DNA of 64,000 bases from Paramyrothecium sp. XJ0827 (taxonomy: Eukaryota > Ascomycota > Sordariomycetes > Hypocreales > Stachybotryaceae): positions 1,116,001 to 1,180,000 of the forward strand of contig JAJFPB010000010.1 in NCBI GenBank assembly GCA_020881915.1, written 5' to 3'. Made by a program: the position numbers and the translations under genes. Positions 43,708 through 56,290 of the stretch are shown piece after piece; the first letter of the stretch is position 1; each line of letters begins with the position of its first letter. The notes below the pieces were generated by a model that was not told where the DNA came from, searched no databases, and saw only the letters and a list, made by a program, of their open reading frames with translations.

Positions 43708-45303
43708 CTATAGTTTGATATACTCTGTGATTGTCTGCCACTCTCCTAACAGCCCCCATGGCTTTGTGTGGAATACAGCTTTGAGCGTCCCTGGACCAGC
43801 CGGGCTGGGTACAATGTTGTTGTCAAGCTTCCGGGTGTCAGAGGCCATCTCGCCTGGGGTGTAGGTCCGGCACTCATCATCCGGCAAGGGGAAGAAATGC
43901 AATCTCGAAGTCTCGTCTGGCAATTCTTGCCCGTTGATATGCCTTTCTTCCAGCTCGATCACTCGTTTGGCGGTTACGTACGCGTAATGTGCATTCCAGA
44001 GCCCTTCCCGCCGTGGTGCAATTCGCAACAGTTCAAGCGCGCGCCTCCTTGTTGCAGGATGGCGGCATTTCAGGGTCGCATAGTACAGAGGCCCCAGGAT
44101 TTGTATATCGAAAGACAATGGTTGCGGTGTTACCATCGCCGCGTCTAGATTGGCGATTTGTTCGGCGTAATGCACAAGCTCTTCAAAGTCGGTGAGGTAG
44201 GAGTCTGTGGCTGTTTCACCGGCTACGGTGCAGACTCGCATCCAGATGTAAACGACCTTGTACTGTACTAGGAGTAGGTTGATTGCTTCCTGTTTCACTG
44301 GGGTTCCGACAGCCAGTCTTCGTTTAACAAGTTCTTCTAGCCTATCACGCCATGCGTCCAGCCTTGTTTGAAGCTTTACCTGTTCAACGAGATCGTCAAT
44401 GTCGACTTGAAATCCAGCCGCCTTGAGAATGGCTTTGTCAATGAATCGAATACAGGTGTCCGTAATCTCGCAGAATCGTCGTCTAGAATCGGCAACATCT
44501 TTGTGAGGAGAGTCTTCTTTGGCAGAAAATGTGTACATTGGCGGTGTTGTTTTGCCAGCGAGAGAACAGAGCACATTCAGGCCCAAGAATATAGGAACAA
44601 TATGGTCTTCAATAGCTTCAAGATCCGCAGACGGGAGTTTGCTCCCTAGATCCGATGTTGCAACGTTGCCGTGACGGAGACTAGCGATGATGTTGAACCC
44701 ATTGTGAACGTGAAGCAAGGAAGATTTAACATTACCCCTGAGGAAGTCGATACACGTAAACAGGAGGCAGCAAACCAGTGGTACCAAGTTGGAGTTGGGA
44801 TGCGCCTGGATCCGACCTGACAGGCTCTTTATTGCTGCGTTCCACTCCTGCTGTGCGTCGGAGTGGGCATTAACAAAACCTGCTGGATGCCGTAAAGATG
44901 ACTCGACGTCCTGGTATATGACGCTGACGGCCGATACGGCATGTCGAATTGATGGTTCGGAGTGTGACAATTGCAAAACAAGCTCGCTCCAGAACCTTGA
45001 ATCGAACTGCCCGTCGAGTTTCATAGCCAAGTTGCGGTGGAAGAAGTCAAGGCCGCGGTCATTCACGAAGAACGCCGGTTGGCTTTGCGCAGGCGGCACG
45101 TATACTGTGACCACGTTTCGAGGTCTTGGTGTCGGACGTGCGGTGCTATACTCGCATTTGCGACGCCCAACGACGCAACGTCGACAGACGGGTTTGGTTT
45201 CGTCGCATTTTACTCGACGAGCCTTGCAAGTACGGCATCCTGTGCGGACTTTTGAGGTGCTTTCCCGAGTTCTCTTCGACGAAGGATCCATGTCAGGGGT
45301 CAT
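43708..45303 (-). CDS. Zn2Cys6 fungal transcription factor
   Basis: A single-exon 531-aa regulator starting at the ATG at 45303 (an upstream in-frame TTG is not used; a second ATG at 45291 is possible). The binuclear zinc cluster lies near residues 22-49: CRTCKARRVKC, then CRRC and a last Cys in VVGRRKC, spaced CX2CX6CX6CX2CX6C. A proline-rich linker (ARPTPRPRN) follows. The remaining part is helical and matches the variable middle/C-terminal regions of this class, without a clear fungal_trans motif. Its targets are unknown. It converges on the RTA1 gene with only 208 nt between the 3' ends. Confidence 0.9.
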   Translation of the reverse strand: MTPDMDPSSKRTRESTSKVRTGCRTCKARRVKCDETKPVCRRCVVGRRKCEYSTARPTPRPRNVVTVYVPPAQSQPAFFVNDRGLDFFHRNLAMKLDGQFDSRFWSELVLQLSHSEPSIRHAVSAVSVIYQDVESSLRHPAGFVNAHSDAQQEWNAAIKSLSGRIQAHPNSNLVPLVCCLLFTCIDFLRGNVKSSLLHVHNGFNIIASLRHGNVATSDLGSKLPSADLEAIEDHIVPIFLGLNVLCSLAGKTTPPMYTFSAKEDSPHKDVADSRRRFCEITDTCIRFIDKAILKAAGFQVDIDDLVEQVKLQTRLDAWRDRLEELVKRRLAVGTPVKQEAINLLLVQYKVVYIWMRVCTVAGETATDSYLTDFEELVHYAEQIANLDAAMVTPQPLSFDIQILGPLYYATLKCRHPATRRRALELLRIAPRREGLWNAHYAYVTAKRVIELEERHINGQELPDETSRLHFFPLPDDECRTYTPGEMASDTRKLDNNIVPSPAGPGTLKAVFHTKPWGLLGEWQTITEYIKL

Positions 45304-46811
45304 GATAGACGCACCGACGAGAATTGGAAGAGTAAGAGAAACCAAGCCATCCGGCGGCAGGAGGAATGCAAATCAGAGAATAATGGGAGATTTTCAATGC
45401 AGAGAGCGTGATGCTACGACGTGAAAATAGGAATCCCCCTTTCGAGCTGAGCGACTAGCTGGAGTGAAAGTTAGGACATCTCATCAATTCTGTCTTGAGT
45501 TGAAATTGGCATCTTTTTAGAGGATGAGCCCTTGTCCTACTTCTCCACCTGATTGGGTTGCTGCGCCGAAGTGCTTACGTGTATCCACATTTAGGTCCAG
45601 TACTAAAGCCCTATAGGCGACAGCTTCGTATATTCACGATCACTAGTACGCCAGATACATCTTTGTATGAAGAGCAAACATGCACCTTGTAGACTAGATG
45701 GACAATTGGAATATAGTACAGGTGAGAATTATGGCGCAATCCTGTCTTCTATTCTAGTGCCCTGTCACTCTTCTAACCTACCTGGTAGAGTCATGCCCAG
45801 GGATTCTCCTTTCGTATAAATACTTATCTCCTGAAATTGAATCAAGTCCTTACCAACAGCGAGTCACCCAAAGAGCGATATATACGGAGATATCTTCCTG
45901 GCATGGCAGGCGTGCAAGCCATGCTTTCTCACTCTCCAACCACGTCTTCCTCTCCATACACTAACAAACTAGCGTAAGACGTGCTTCTTGCAGCCCTGTG
46001 CTGCATCGCTTTCAGAAAGTCCGAGGAGGCGGAGTGAACGTGCAAAATGCAGGAGTACTTGAACCATTTCTATAGTTTACAAAATGTAGCATTTGAGCTA
46101 TTGGTTGGTTCTTGTCTGGTGAAGAACATGCTCTGGGTTTATCATGGGACTTGATGTGCAACGTACATCACGTCCCACGCAGCATTATAGGCACAGAAGT
46201 ACCAGCTAACTCGTATCCTTTCGTGAAAGCCTATAACATCTATAATAGGTTGTTGTACAGGAAACCCCAACTAAGCTGCCGTGCTGCGTTGGGTGCGTGT
46301 GCTCTCCCTACAGTTCATACTAATGTAGATGGCGATGTTTAGACGTCTTCTATCCCTACAGATGCTTGGATTGGGGATAAGATCTGTCTGATCGAGACCG
46401 TAACTGCCGGTACGTAATTGGATGTGACGGTGTTTAAAGAGCTTGAAGGATTGTCAACTCCAATATCTTTGTAGTTTATCAGAGGTTCTTGGGGATCAGG
46501 TTAAACTGCCATGATTTGCCGCTCTGCGAACGAGCTTAGTTTCTTGCAATGCCTTTTCCCATTCGTACGGCAACCCCTGTCGCGCTTGTTTGCACGATGT
46601 TGGCCAACACCACAGCAGGGGTGGCAACTTCAAGTGGATCTCCAATGGACATGCACAGCCCCTCATTCCTCGCATTCTCTTGGTGTCCATGACCAACAGG
46701 TTCAGGCATGAGTCCTTTTTATTCTCTACATAGTCAAAAGCTACTTTGGGGTCCTGCCTTTCGCCAAAGACACCAAGAATCATACGCCCGACGATCTACT
46801 ACAGAGTAATC
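45304..46811. other. 1.5-kb intergenic, divergent promoters
   Basis: Between the divergent Zn2Cys6 gene and the 144-aa gene. No domain-bearing frame was found on either strand. Confidence 0.5.
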
Positions 46812-47246
46812 ATGAGCACGAGCAACAATGAGCCCTCCGTTGAACTCCCGCCCGGAGTTGATCCCTCTACTTACCGCCCATGCCAGGGTTGGACAGGCGA
46901 TGGCTACCCCATTGTCGACGGTAAATACCACGACCTCGCCACAAACGAGATAAAGACGCACACTGGCGCCTTTCACGGCGGCCCTCCCTCGCTGTCGGTC
47001 TATTGGAACAACGTCGGCGCTGTACGCGGTTCAGGCCATTTTTTCGCCATGGGCTGCTACAGCATGCACACGGTGACCGAATACCTCGCGCGTGTGGGAG
47101 AAATGCTGAGGCAGGGGAAGTGCACAATCTCCGCGCTTAATGCGACCCAGTACGCAGTCAACGTCATCGTGATAACAGAACTTTCGTCGGTGGAATTCAG
47201 GGAGCTCTTAGGCCAGCACGGCTTGACGGCTTCATCTTCATCATAG
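46812..47246 (+). CDS. Hypothetical protein, 144 aa
   Basis: A single exon from the ATG at 46812. The N-terminus is Ser/Glu/Pro-rich (SVELPPGVDPSTYRPCQGW), followed by a Gly/His/aromatic-rich part (HTGAFHGGPPSLSVYWNN) and a helical C-terminal part with VTEYLARVGEMLRQGKC. It has no signal peptide or membrane span, so it is probably cytosolic. I do not recognise the family. The composition looks coding rather than random, and no intron is needed. It could be part of a larger unrecognised family. Confidence 0.6.
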   Translation: MSTSNNEPSVELPPGVDPSTYRPCQGWTGDGYPIVDGKYHDLATNEIKTHTGAFHGGPPSLSVYWNNVGAVRGSGHFFAMGCYSMHTVTEYLARVGEMLRQGKCTISALNATQYAVNVIVITELSSVEFRELLGQHGLTASSSS

Positions 47247-49937
47247 GCTAACGACAATTCTCGCATATGACGTATGGGTGTCTAGCTTAACCAGAGGTGT
47301 CTTGATACTGACATTTTTGTTCTCTATTAAATGTATTGATTGTCAAATGAAACTCGCCATTATGGTCTTTTCATTTAGGCTCGAGATTTGATCCTGCTTG
47401 TCCGTTTTGGAAATCCTAAGCAAGTAGTTCAGCTTATTTTGTCCATAGAGGTCCTCGGTAATCTGCGGGCAAGTGTACAGCAATGAGGGCAGGAGAAGAC
47501 TTGAGGGGGTTGTCTAGGTATCCGCTCGCTGTATCAGACTTTGACACGTAAGCTTGCGGATAATTGACCAAGAAGTGGCCCTTTTGCAGCAATAATGCAC
47601 CGAGAGCCGTCGTTGACAAGCCAAGCCAACAACGACTGGGGTCTAGATCCCATTTCACGTCTCCGTTGCCATAATGACCGCCCCTCATTCGTGGAAATTG
47701 GTTGGTGCTTACTTGCTACGTCCAGCAACCCTAGACCATGCTGGAGTAGATCGTGGAAACTAAAGCGAGAGTCTGATATAAACATCCACAGTTACCGCAG
47801 TCGATCCAGTTGAGTCCGGCATAGCCTATCAAATTAACCAATATTTAAGTCCCAAATGGCAAATCGTATATTAGATACCTAAACACAAGCTAAGCCTCTT
47901 ATTCGCTTGGCCCTGGAGGATCCACTCCGGACAAGTGGTCGCGCTGACCGGATATGCATGACCATGAGTTGGTGAACTCGCGGCCAGATTTGTAGAATAT
48001 AACATGGGTTAGAACAAAGATAGCCAATCCGAGTAGTGACGCGATCCACTGGCGTTTGTCTTTCAGGACTGGGCTTGAGACTATCCTGAGAGTGAGCGCT
48101 GATCTCGTCGACGCAGTGGGCGAAAGGCAAGAACACAATTTCGTCCGCCATTGATATTGACAAGTTGATCAACAATTTTACAATCCACCATGCTGCGTTT
48201 CAAGGATGTTGCCAGGACGATGTGCCTTGAACGGACCCGAACTCTCCAGTTCGATAGCTAGGTAGAGGTTCAATGCCAGCCTCATCGCGAGTATGGAAAT
48301 GTACAATGGCGATGCTTCTGACTAAGTGATTCGAGAACACGCAATCGATAATCTCTTACTTGACAGATAAACTATATAGAACAAGTACTGGAATGGGCTG
48401 AATCTAAGGAGGCGAGGTGTTGTCCTGCGTTTGTACAGGTGGGGTCTCAAGACACCACGCGGGCCATAAATTCAACACTGCCATACACGAAGGCAAGAAA
48501 GAGATGTGTGAAGTGAGAAAAAAACAGGTTTATTTCAATTTGAAAAAGGAAAATAAAGCAGAAGAATCAAGGTCGCAACCAAGTGCGTGGTCAAACCCCC
48601 ATTACTCCGGTATAGGAAGAGAAAAGGGCGTTCTTGTCGCTGGCTAAGTTTAGCCCCATAGCCCGTCGTCGTCTTTTGACTCCATTGCACTCAGTCCAAC
48701 TGGTCCAAGGTAGGTAATTAGGCTCCATGTGGTGGAGTCGCATCCTTCCTCACCCTAAAACAGCTATTCTTTAGGCCGGCAAGGCTCAATACGTCTCTCA
48801 TCATGGCTATTCAATCCCTTGTGATTATGAGATGGGAGGGTCGCAAGGTACATACCATTTGAAAAAGCTGCATGAGATTGCTATACGGAGGACCGGATCA
48901 AAAGCGGAGTAACTTGCAAGTCTGGCACCATGAAGTCGTAAGGGCTCATATACCCTTGAAGACAACCCGCAAGAAGTTATAGAATCTTTACCAAGTCTCA
49001 GTTTTTCCGTATCATTTTGTGCTTGGCTTATCTGCATGAGGTAACCGAGGGTTGGATCATACAGGCTATTTTCAAGCGGAATGTGCGCAGCTTTCCAGCG
49101 CCCCAAAATTTTCCCTAAGGAGCTCTCGTTATTGCTCAGCGTGCACTATCTCATACCCAAAGTAGTCGAGCGGCACAAGGAAAACAAAACGCGAGCTGAC
49201 GAAGCCTTTGCGAATACCGAGAACGAAGTGTCTAGTCGCGACCAAAAGAGGAAAAAATTGTGGCTTGGCCAAAGGCTTCGTGGCTCGCCATTCGCGCCGT
49301 CGGCACTCGGACTCGCATCTTCACTTGATTGGCGGCGGCCACACCTGCTGTGCTGGTCCCTGAAAGCACGAAGCGACAGGGCAGCCAGTTTAATTTTAGC
49401 ACTTCAACCTCATTGCCCAAATCTCCTGCACCAGCCACACGGCAAGCCGGGGAGGCCTGTCAAGTGTCAACGGCCACGGTGGCGGATGCGTGGCCTTTCA
49501 GTGGCAGAGTGGGCTGGTCCAGGGCCAAGGACAAAGGCCAAGGCACCGCAATGACATCAACAGGCGCAATGCTCCCCGCATTGCATGGCCCCCACCAGCC
49601 ACGGCCGCTGGCGACGGAGAAGGATTGTCTCGCGACTATCGTTGGCTGCGCCCCGACGGCCAACGAACCAACCACGACGCCCACCGAGCGAGCTACTACG
49701 TATAACATCGGGTTGATGCCCAGTGCTTCTTTCGCCATTCTTCCTCTTCTTCCCCATCATCCATCCTCTGCTCTTCTCAGATACCCATTTCCTGTTCACT
49801 AGACCTGATATCCCACTCCTCAACGCGGTTACATCATCAACTTTGCGTACGATACCTTACCATACCTTACCTTGAGGTACTACAGCTACAACTCGCTCTC
49901 CTCCACTACCACGCAACAACCCACGAATTCTCACACA
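47247..49937. other. 2.7-kb intergenic with a possible membrane-protein scrap
   Basis: No intact gene is supported. On the minus strand, 47899-48160 shows MADEIVFLPFAHCVDEISAH in one frame and, in an overlapping frame, a membrane-like segment (QWIASLLGLAIFVLTHVIFY) ending at 47899; joining them needs a frameshift. The last 500 nt are the GC-rich leader and promoter of the SYLF gene. Confidence 0.4.
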
Positions 49938-52057
49938 ATGTCCAACCCCGACAAGCAACCCGCGGGCTCTCAAGCCGGCGCCAACCCCAACTATCCTCCC
50001 CCTCCTCCCTCCATCAGCGAGAGGAGCTTCATCCACCCAGCAACCCCAGCAGACTACCACCCCGGCCAACACTCGCCCTCGGCTCCGTTTGCCAGCGGAG
50101 GTCTCGGTCTCCTCCCTGAACAGCCAAGCGAGCAACCCACCGAGCTGGAAGCTGCAGTGCCGACCTCCCCTTCTCAGCGCACCACGGCAGACTCCGTGAA
50201 CTACCAGCAGGCGCCCGTCTCAGCGCCTCTGTCCGCCGTCTCTCAGCGACCTCCCTCCAATGTCGATTTCCCTCCTCCTCCCATCGCAGAGGAGACCAAT
50301 CCGGCACCCATTGACAAGCAGCATACCGCTGGCACTGCCGTCTCGCACCAAGCCCCCGTCAATGTCCACTTCCCTCCGCCTCCGACTGCTGCGGAATCCA
50401 ACCTTCCTCCCACCGACAACCAGCATACCGCGGGCATAGAGGGTTTGCAGCACGAGACGGCCCCTCCACAACCCCCTCGCCCTCCTCCATTTTCAGACGA
50501 CAGGCGCGATTCGAAATTTCCACTACCGACCGAGCCTCATCCCCTAGAAACTCACGCTGCCGCATCTGTCCCCCCTGTGGCTTCTTCATCTGCTGGTCAT
50601 CCCACACACACCGATGCGGGGGCCGCCGTAGCCCCGGATGCTGCCCAGCCGCACAAGAAGTCGTGGGGCGAGCGCTTCTCGCAGCTGGGCCACAAGGCTG
50701 CCGCGAAGCTGGGAAGCCCCGGTTTCCTGCCTGCGCCCCTGGACAAGGAATGTGAGAAGACGGCCCAGATCCTAAAGGCATTCTGCAGTAAGTCCGAATT
50801 CATGCCATGCAGTACCACCAACTGACCAACTTTCCAGAGAATGGCGTCTACGCAGACCCAGCTGCGCCGAACAACTTGCCCACCTCCACTGATCCCAAGG
50901 CCACCGTTGCCGACCCCGGCCGCGACGGCGCCGTCATCGACCCTACCCGCCAGAAGCCCAAGGACCGCACCCTCATAACCATCCCTCCACGCGTCATCTC
51001 CAAGGCCGTCGGCCTCGCCATCTTCACAACCTTGCGCGCCGGTTACATTGCCACCGGAGCCATGGGCTCTGGTGTTCTGGTCGCCCGCCTACCCGACGGC
51101 TCGTGGAGCCCGCCATCTGCCATCCAGGTCCTATCCGTGGGCGGAGGATTCCAGTTTGGCGTCGACATCTACGACTGCGTGTGCGTGATCAACACCCGCG
51201 AGGCCCTCTCCGCCTTCATGAACACCCGCGTCAGCATCGGTGGCGACATTGCCGTCTCGGCTGGACCCTACGGAGCCGGCGGTGCCATTGAGGTTGGCTC
51301 CACGATGAACAGCAAGGACGAGGAGGAGAGGAGGCGCAGGAAGAAGGAGAAAGAAGCAGGCACTTCCATCCCTGTTTTGGCTGCTGCTGGCGCCGCCGCC
51401 GGCCCCACAGCCGGCGCTCCTTTTGCTTCGGCTCCACAGGCCGGGCCGCAAGCTACAGGACCTGCTGCCACCCAGGACTCAACCCTCTTGCAGCCAGAGC
51501 GTCCCGATACAAAGTCGCAACGGCGCGCCTCGAGCAGCAGTACTAAGCCGGTTTTCTCGTACGTCAAGTCGCGCGGCTTCTACGCCGGCGTGCAGATGGA
51601 CGGAACCGTCATCGTCGAGCGCAAGGATGCCAACGCGGCCTTCTACGGGGGCCCCGTGCGCGTCGAGCAGATTCTCCAGGGAAGCATTCCGAGTGCTCAG
51701 GGCGGCTCATGGTCCGCGGGAGCGCGTGTGCTGCACGACGTGCTCCGGGGCGCCGAGGCCGGCCATCTACAGAAAGAAGGTGCCCTTCCCGCCACGGCGC
51801 ATGCCGAACGTGTCGTGCCTACCGAGGCGGGCCCCAGCCGCGCCGCCGCGGCCCCTGCTACAAGCTCCGCACCGGCGCCGCCCACGGGTGACTACTACGC
51901 ACCCCCGGGTGAGCACTATCCTCCGCCGCCACCCACGAACCCCAAGGCGGCAGAGGCGGCGGCCGATGCGGAACCCCCTGCCTACGATGAGCCGCCTCCG
52001 GCTTACGTGGACGACTCGGTGCCGCGTCCGGGTGTTGGAGATCAGAAGCAGGCGTAA
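49938..52057 (+). CDS. Proline-rich SYLF (Ysc84/SH3YL1-like) domain protein
   Basis: Two exons (49938-50787, 50838-52057; intron 50 nt) give 689 aa. The first ~250 residues are Pro/Ser/His-rich with repeated FPPPP-type motifs, likely SH3-domain ligands. After KSWGERFSQLGHKAAAKLGS comes the SYLF lipid-binding domain: PRVISKAVGLAIFTTLRAGY, SGVLVARLPDGSWSPPSAI, VGGGFQFGVDIYDCVCVIN and GAGGAIEVGS. A charged and Ala-rich insert of about 75 residues interrupts the domain before it resumes with YVKSRGFYAGVQMDGTVIVE. The C-terminus is again proline-rich with two PPAY motifs typical of WW/Rsp5 ligands. In yeast, Ysc84/Lsb3 bind phosphoinositides and actin at endocytic sites; that role is inferred here. 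Confidence 0.92.
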
Positions 52058-52738
52058 TGACGAGACTATGATGTAATGAAGAGCGTCGAATTATGGACAT
52101 TTCGCGTTGTCTTAGCGACAGATTAGTTGGCACTTGCCATGCATAGATTTGGAGGAATAGAATCGAGATTGTTTTCATCAGAGAACTAGCAGTAGCACTT
52201 AGCAATGGCTTATGTGAACATGACTCCTAGTGCACTGGTGGGTGTGATCGTCAGTTTCTCATCACAATCACAAACTCGCTCTCGCTGGCGGTCGAAGACG
52301 GCTGCCGAACATCACAATCTGCCAGCCGGGGTCATTTGGGTAAGCTCGCGCCTCTCCGTATACCCCCATTACGTCATTTCACCACCAGACGCACATTCTT
52401 ACCGCGGCCTTGAAATATCCAGAAAGGTGAAAGCGTTCTCCATGTGAAGATTCAATGCCAGGTCCACAGCGAATCACAGACGCCTCGACAAGCAGCAGGC
52501 GCTATGTGGACTCGCTTTGGCTGGCCGCGTAATGCGATCGGCACGATGGATGTTCAGTGCGAAAAAAAGACAGAGAACCCCCACAGCTCTTCCACGTTGA
52601 TACGGCGCGCCCTATTAATAAACCCGAAACGCGATCGACGGCGTGGTAGGAGGGGCCTAATCTGTGACAGAAAAGCTTCTTCCGTGAAGGATCGGCGGGG
52701 AGTGGAATTGATTGGCAGGCGAGCATCTGGCGGGTCTT

Positions 52739-52779
52739 TCAGTGAGTCGTCAGTGAGTCGTCAGTGAGTCGTTAGTGAG
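52739..52779. repeat. 11-bp tandem repeat, about 3.7 copies
   Basis: Three perfect copies of TCAGTGAGTCG followed by a partial TTAGTGAGG copy. Each copy contains GAGTCG and overlapping TGAGTC (an AP-1/Gcn4-type half-site, TGAGTCG). Confidence 0.85.
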
Positions 52780-55659
52780 GTACCATGAACGAACACTGTG
52801 TTCCAAGAGTTTGGGGTAAAGTAGTGGTCTTCTGACGAGGTGATGCTGTAGTCTAAATGTCAGAGGCAGATGAAAGTGTCTTACAGTTGCTTTAAACCTG
52901 TTGGCTGTCAAAATACGGGTTGTTTTCAATGACAAGTTGCGATGTACTTAACGTTTTCGAGGCGTTATGCATGCTAACCTAAGGTACCTTACCTTGATTA
53001 GCATTGTCTACAGCAGGCTGAAACGGCTGATGCGCAACTGGCTTGCCCGATACACCACATGTCCAGTCAGCAATGCTTCAGAGGAGAATCCTCACCTCCA
53101 GACTACATCCCGCAACAATGCTTGCCGGATCTTATGGGCTTCGACACATGGTGTGCGACGGTAAGTCCGGGCAGTCCCGATCACAAGCTGGGGAGCTGGG
53201 GCATCATCCGAGCCCATCCGAGCGCAACCTTGACCAAGCTACTCTGTATATGCGCGGCCCTGCGCACGCCGTGACCGTTTCAGCTCCCGTTACCGACCAG
53301 GCTCCGGCCAACCTTGACGCCAACAAGTCATGGCTAGACCGAGCACCGAAGGGCCGCACATAGATAGACATTACAAATTTGGCACGAAGCTTCCATTTGG
53401 CGGCGTGCCAAGCAAAGCCGGGCCATAAGTCTAAATGGCAGTCGGCAAGCGAGAACCAGTGCCCGGCATCAAGCTGTTGAGATTAGATGCCACTGCGGGA
53501 GCTAGTCAGCAACAGTAGAGGATGGTTTGGGGAGGGTGCGGCTGCCTCAGATTCGACCAATCTCGAAGCCCTCGTTTCTTGGTTCGCTCCAGCAGTGTGA
53601 GAATTGGACGTGAGAAGAGTAGCGATCAGGGCCGGAGCCCTCAGGACAGGCCGCGCTTGTTGCGGTGACAGCGACACCTAACGACCGCAACCTGGGGAGG
53701 ACTGCCGCACTCGCAGCCGCTACGTGCCGAGTTGGCCTGCTGTGCCGCTCGCCCGTCCTTCCGTGGCGATTGTGTCCCGTCCGACCGCTGGGCTCCGAAC
53801 GCAGCCTACGTCTGGGAGCAGGTCGTGGTGCACGAAAGCACTGGCAATCAACGGCCGGGAACCAGATGCACCATGCAGCATGACGCACAAAGGCGGATAC
53901 GCGACTGGGTATGCAGTGGTGGCCAGCAGATGCGCCCATCCAACGGAGTTGACGTCCGTAGGAAGGGTGGAGTACAGTGGTTCATGTAGGGGCAATGGAA
54001 AAATGAATGGCTGCGAGTTAATTCTGTAACAAACGTGGGAAGGGTGGCGGGCATCCGAAACGGGCAAAGCAAGATACCGGATGCCGAGATGCCTGTTCAT
54101 TTCAGTCCAAGGTACAGAGTACCGTGCTTCAGGTTACTTCCCTGGCTACAACGAGTCCACAGCACGGATGCTGCGCTTGTCAGAGAATGGCGAGGTACCG
54201 AGAGCTCGGATGTACGTGGCCGCATCGTGCAACCGTGGGAGATTCTGCATCGATGCGGCGGTGCGCCCACGCTCGCCAATTGGCCTATTATTTTTTTCGG
54301 AAGTTTATGCTGTAGCTCCCCTGTCTCCCGAAGACGCCGCGAGATTTTTCCACCCCTTCTCGATGTTTTGTCTCTTTTTAGTTCCAACCAAGGTAGCTGA
54401 GCCTATTTGCAGCCATGGCGTGAGATCAGCTCAGCTCAGCTGAGCACCGCCTGCAAAAGCGGTCGGCCGTTGGGGCGGGTCAGCGACGTTGTGCAGCGCA
54501 GCGCAAGTATCTGCCTGTGCCTCAACGTTGCAGTTGCAGGCAAGCCCGCGCGCTGGTACCGCCGGCGTGGGGCGATGGCGGCCAAGGTTTAGCGCTGCGG
54601 CGCGATGCAGTGCACTGTATCTGGATCGTTCTTTGTTTGCACCACCAATCTGGGAACACCTTGGTGGAAGAGCCTCTGGGGGATGTACAAGCAAGATGTC
54701 ACCTCAATTCCTGCTTGTTACCCGTTGTACGCATAACCCAGTGTTTGCACCGGCCAATTGCACACGCGATACCGTCCGAACAAGAGCAAGAGAAAGATCT
54801 CCCGTTCGCACAAATCCTAGCCGGGTTATCATCATCTCTGCAACTGCCCATCCCCCTGGCGCTAGCACAAGTCAAGCTTGTGCTACTCAAGTCTAGCGTC
54901 CAGCGATCGTCGCCACGCAGCCCCTGGGCTAAGGCACCAGGATGGGTCTCCCGAACCACGAAAGCGGTTGTGGTTTACGGTACTGGCATTCGTGTGTCCA
55001 TTCTCGTGTTCTTGGACGGCCAATCGCTTCGCCTGCGGCTCACCATTGCGCGGCCAGGTCACTGGAGCTGTCGAGCCCAGTGGGACCTGGAGTATCCGCT
55101 CACAATGCTCATCTTGTTTGCACTGCCAGTCAAGCAGCTCAGTTCACCTGTCAATCAGCGTGTATCGAGGGAGGTACCTGACTGTGTGCTCGGTACTTCA
55201 CACGCCTGAGCTTGGGATCTGATCTCTGAAGTACCTAAATTGGGCATTGATCCCACTTCTGCCCGGCCGCACAAGGTGCCAAGGAATAGGCGGGAAACAA
55301 TCTCATTCTTTTTCTTTTCTCGGTCTCAGTGGTTACGACAAGGCTGCCAGACATTTGCCGCAGTTGCGAAACTGCACTGGGCGAGGCGGCACCTTAGATC
55401 AGGCACCTTGGCTTCCAATTTAGTGATCGTATCGTTTTGGCCCGCCCAAAAAAAGCCAAGTTGAGCCCCCCTGCATGGAGGGGCCTGGGTACGAGCACAG
55501 GTACCTCATGCACGGTTAGGGTACCGCTGGCCCCCTATGCCACAGCAACAGTACCCTCAGTTGGGGTCGGATACCACCCAAAGCACAGGTATCCCTCGCC
55601 GCTTGGGGCACGGGGCGGTACATGGGACATGACACGACGTGACGACGCCGATCGAAACA

Positions 55660-56290
55660 AAACCGCCAAATCCACTTCCCACTTTCTCCAAATCCACCCA
55701 CTCCCTTTCTTTCTCAAACACTCCTCCTCGCCCCCACCACCATTCGTTCTGCTTCTGCTTCTTCCTTGTCTTCCGTCCTCTTGCTCCTGTTCATCGTTTA
55801 TCCTTTTGTTACGCGTGTTTGCATCCTCTTCTCCTCTTTGTACAGCCTATCCTTTCCATCTCCGCTGGTTGCTCGGAGCGAAGCTGGGGTACACCCTTCC
55901 GTGCGGCGCAGTGCAGCTCTCGTGCTTCTTGTTGGAGCCTCTCCCTTTGTCCATCCATCTCACACCACGCACCCTACTCCGTCCCCTTCCCTTCAGTTGC
56001 ACACGCCCCTCCCCCCTACATGCTATACCCCTGGTCTTTGTCCTCGAATGCTTCTTTCGATCTTTCGAAGTCGTTTCACTCGTTTGTCCCCCGACCGCAT
56101 TCTTCCTGAGCATTGCGTACAGTAACCTCTCTGTCCCTTCTTCGTTCATCCTTTTCTTCTTTCATCCTCCTTGGCATCTTTTCTTCCTCAGTGGCGTTTC
56201 GGATTTCCCCCGTAACCTCGATTTCTTGGCCCTACTCCTCTTTCCTTCATTCGAGTGGCGGCCTCACATCCTCGACGAGTGGCTACCTGC
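55660..56290 (+). promoter_or_regulatory. CT-rich promoter/5' leader of GT31 gene
   Basis: About 630 nt dominated by C and T on the coding strand, directly upstream of the GT31 gene. Pyrimidine-rich stretches are common near transcription starts of highly or constitutively expressed filamentous-fungal genes. Several short upstream ATG frames occur here, so translation may be leaky or regulated if transcription starts early. Confidence 0.45.
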
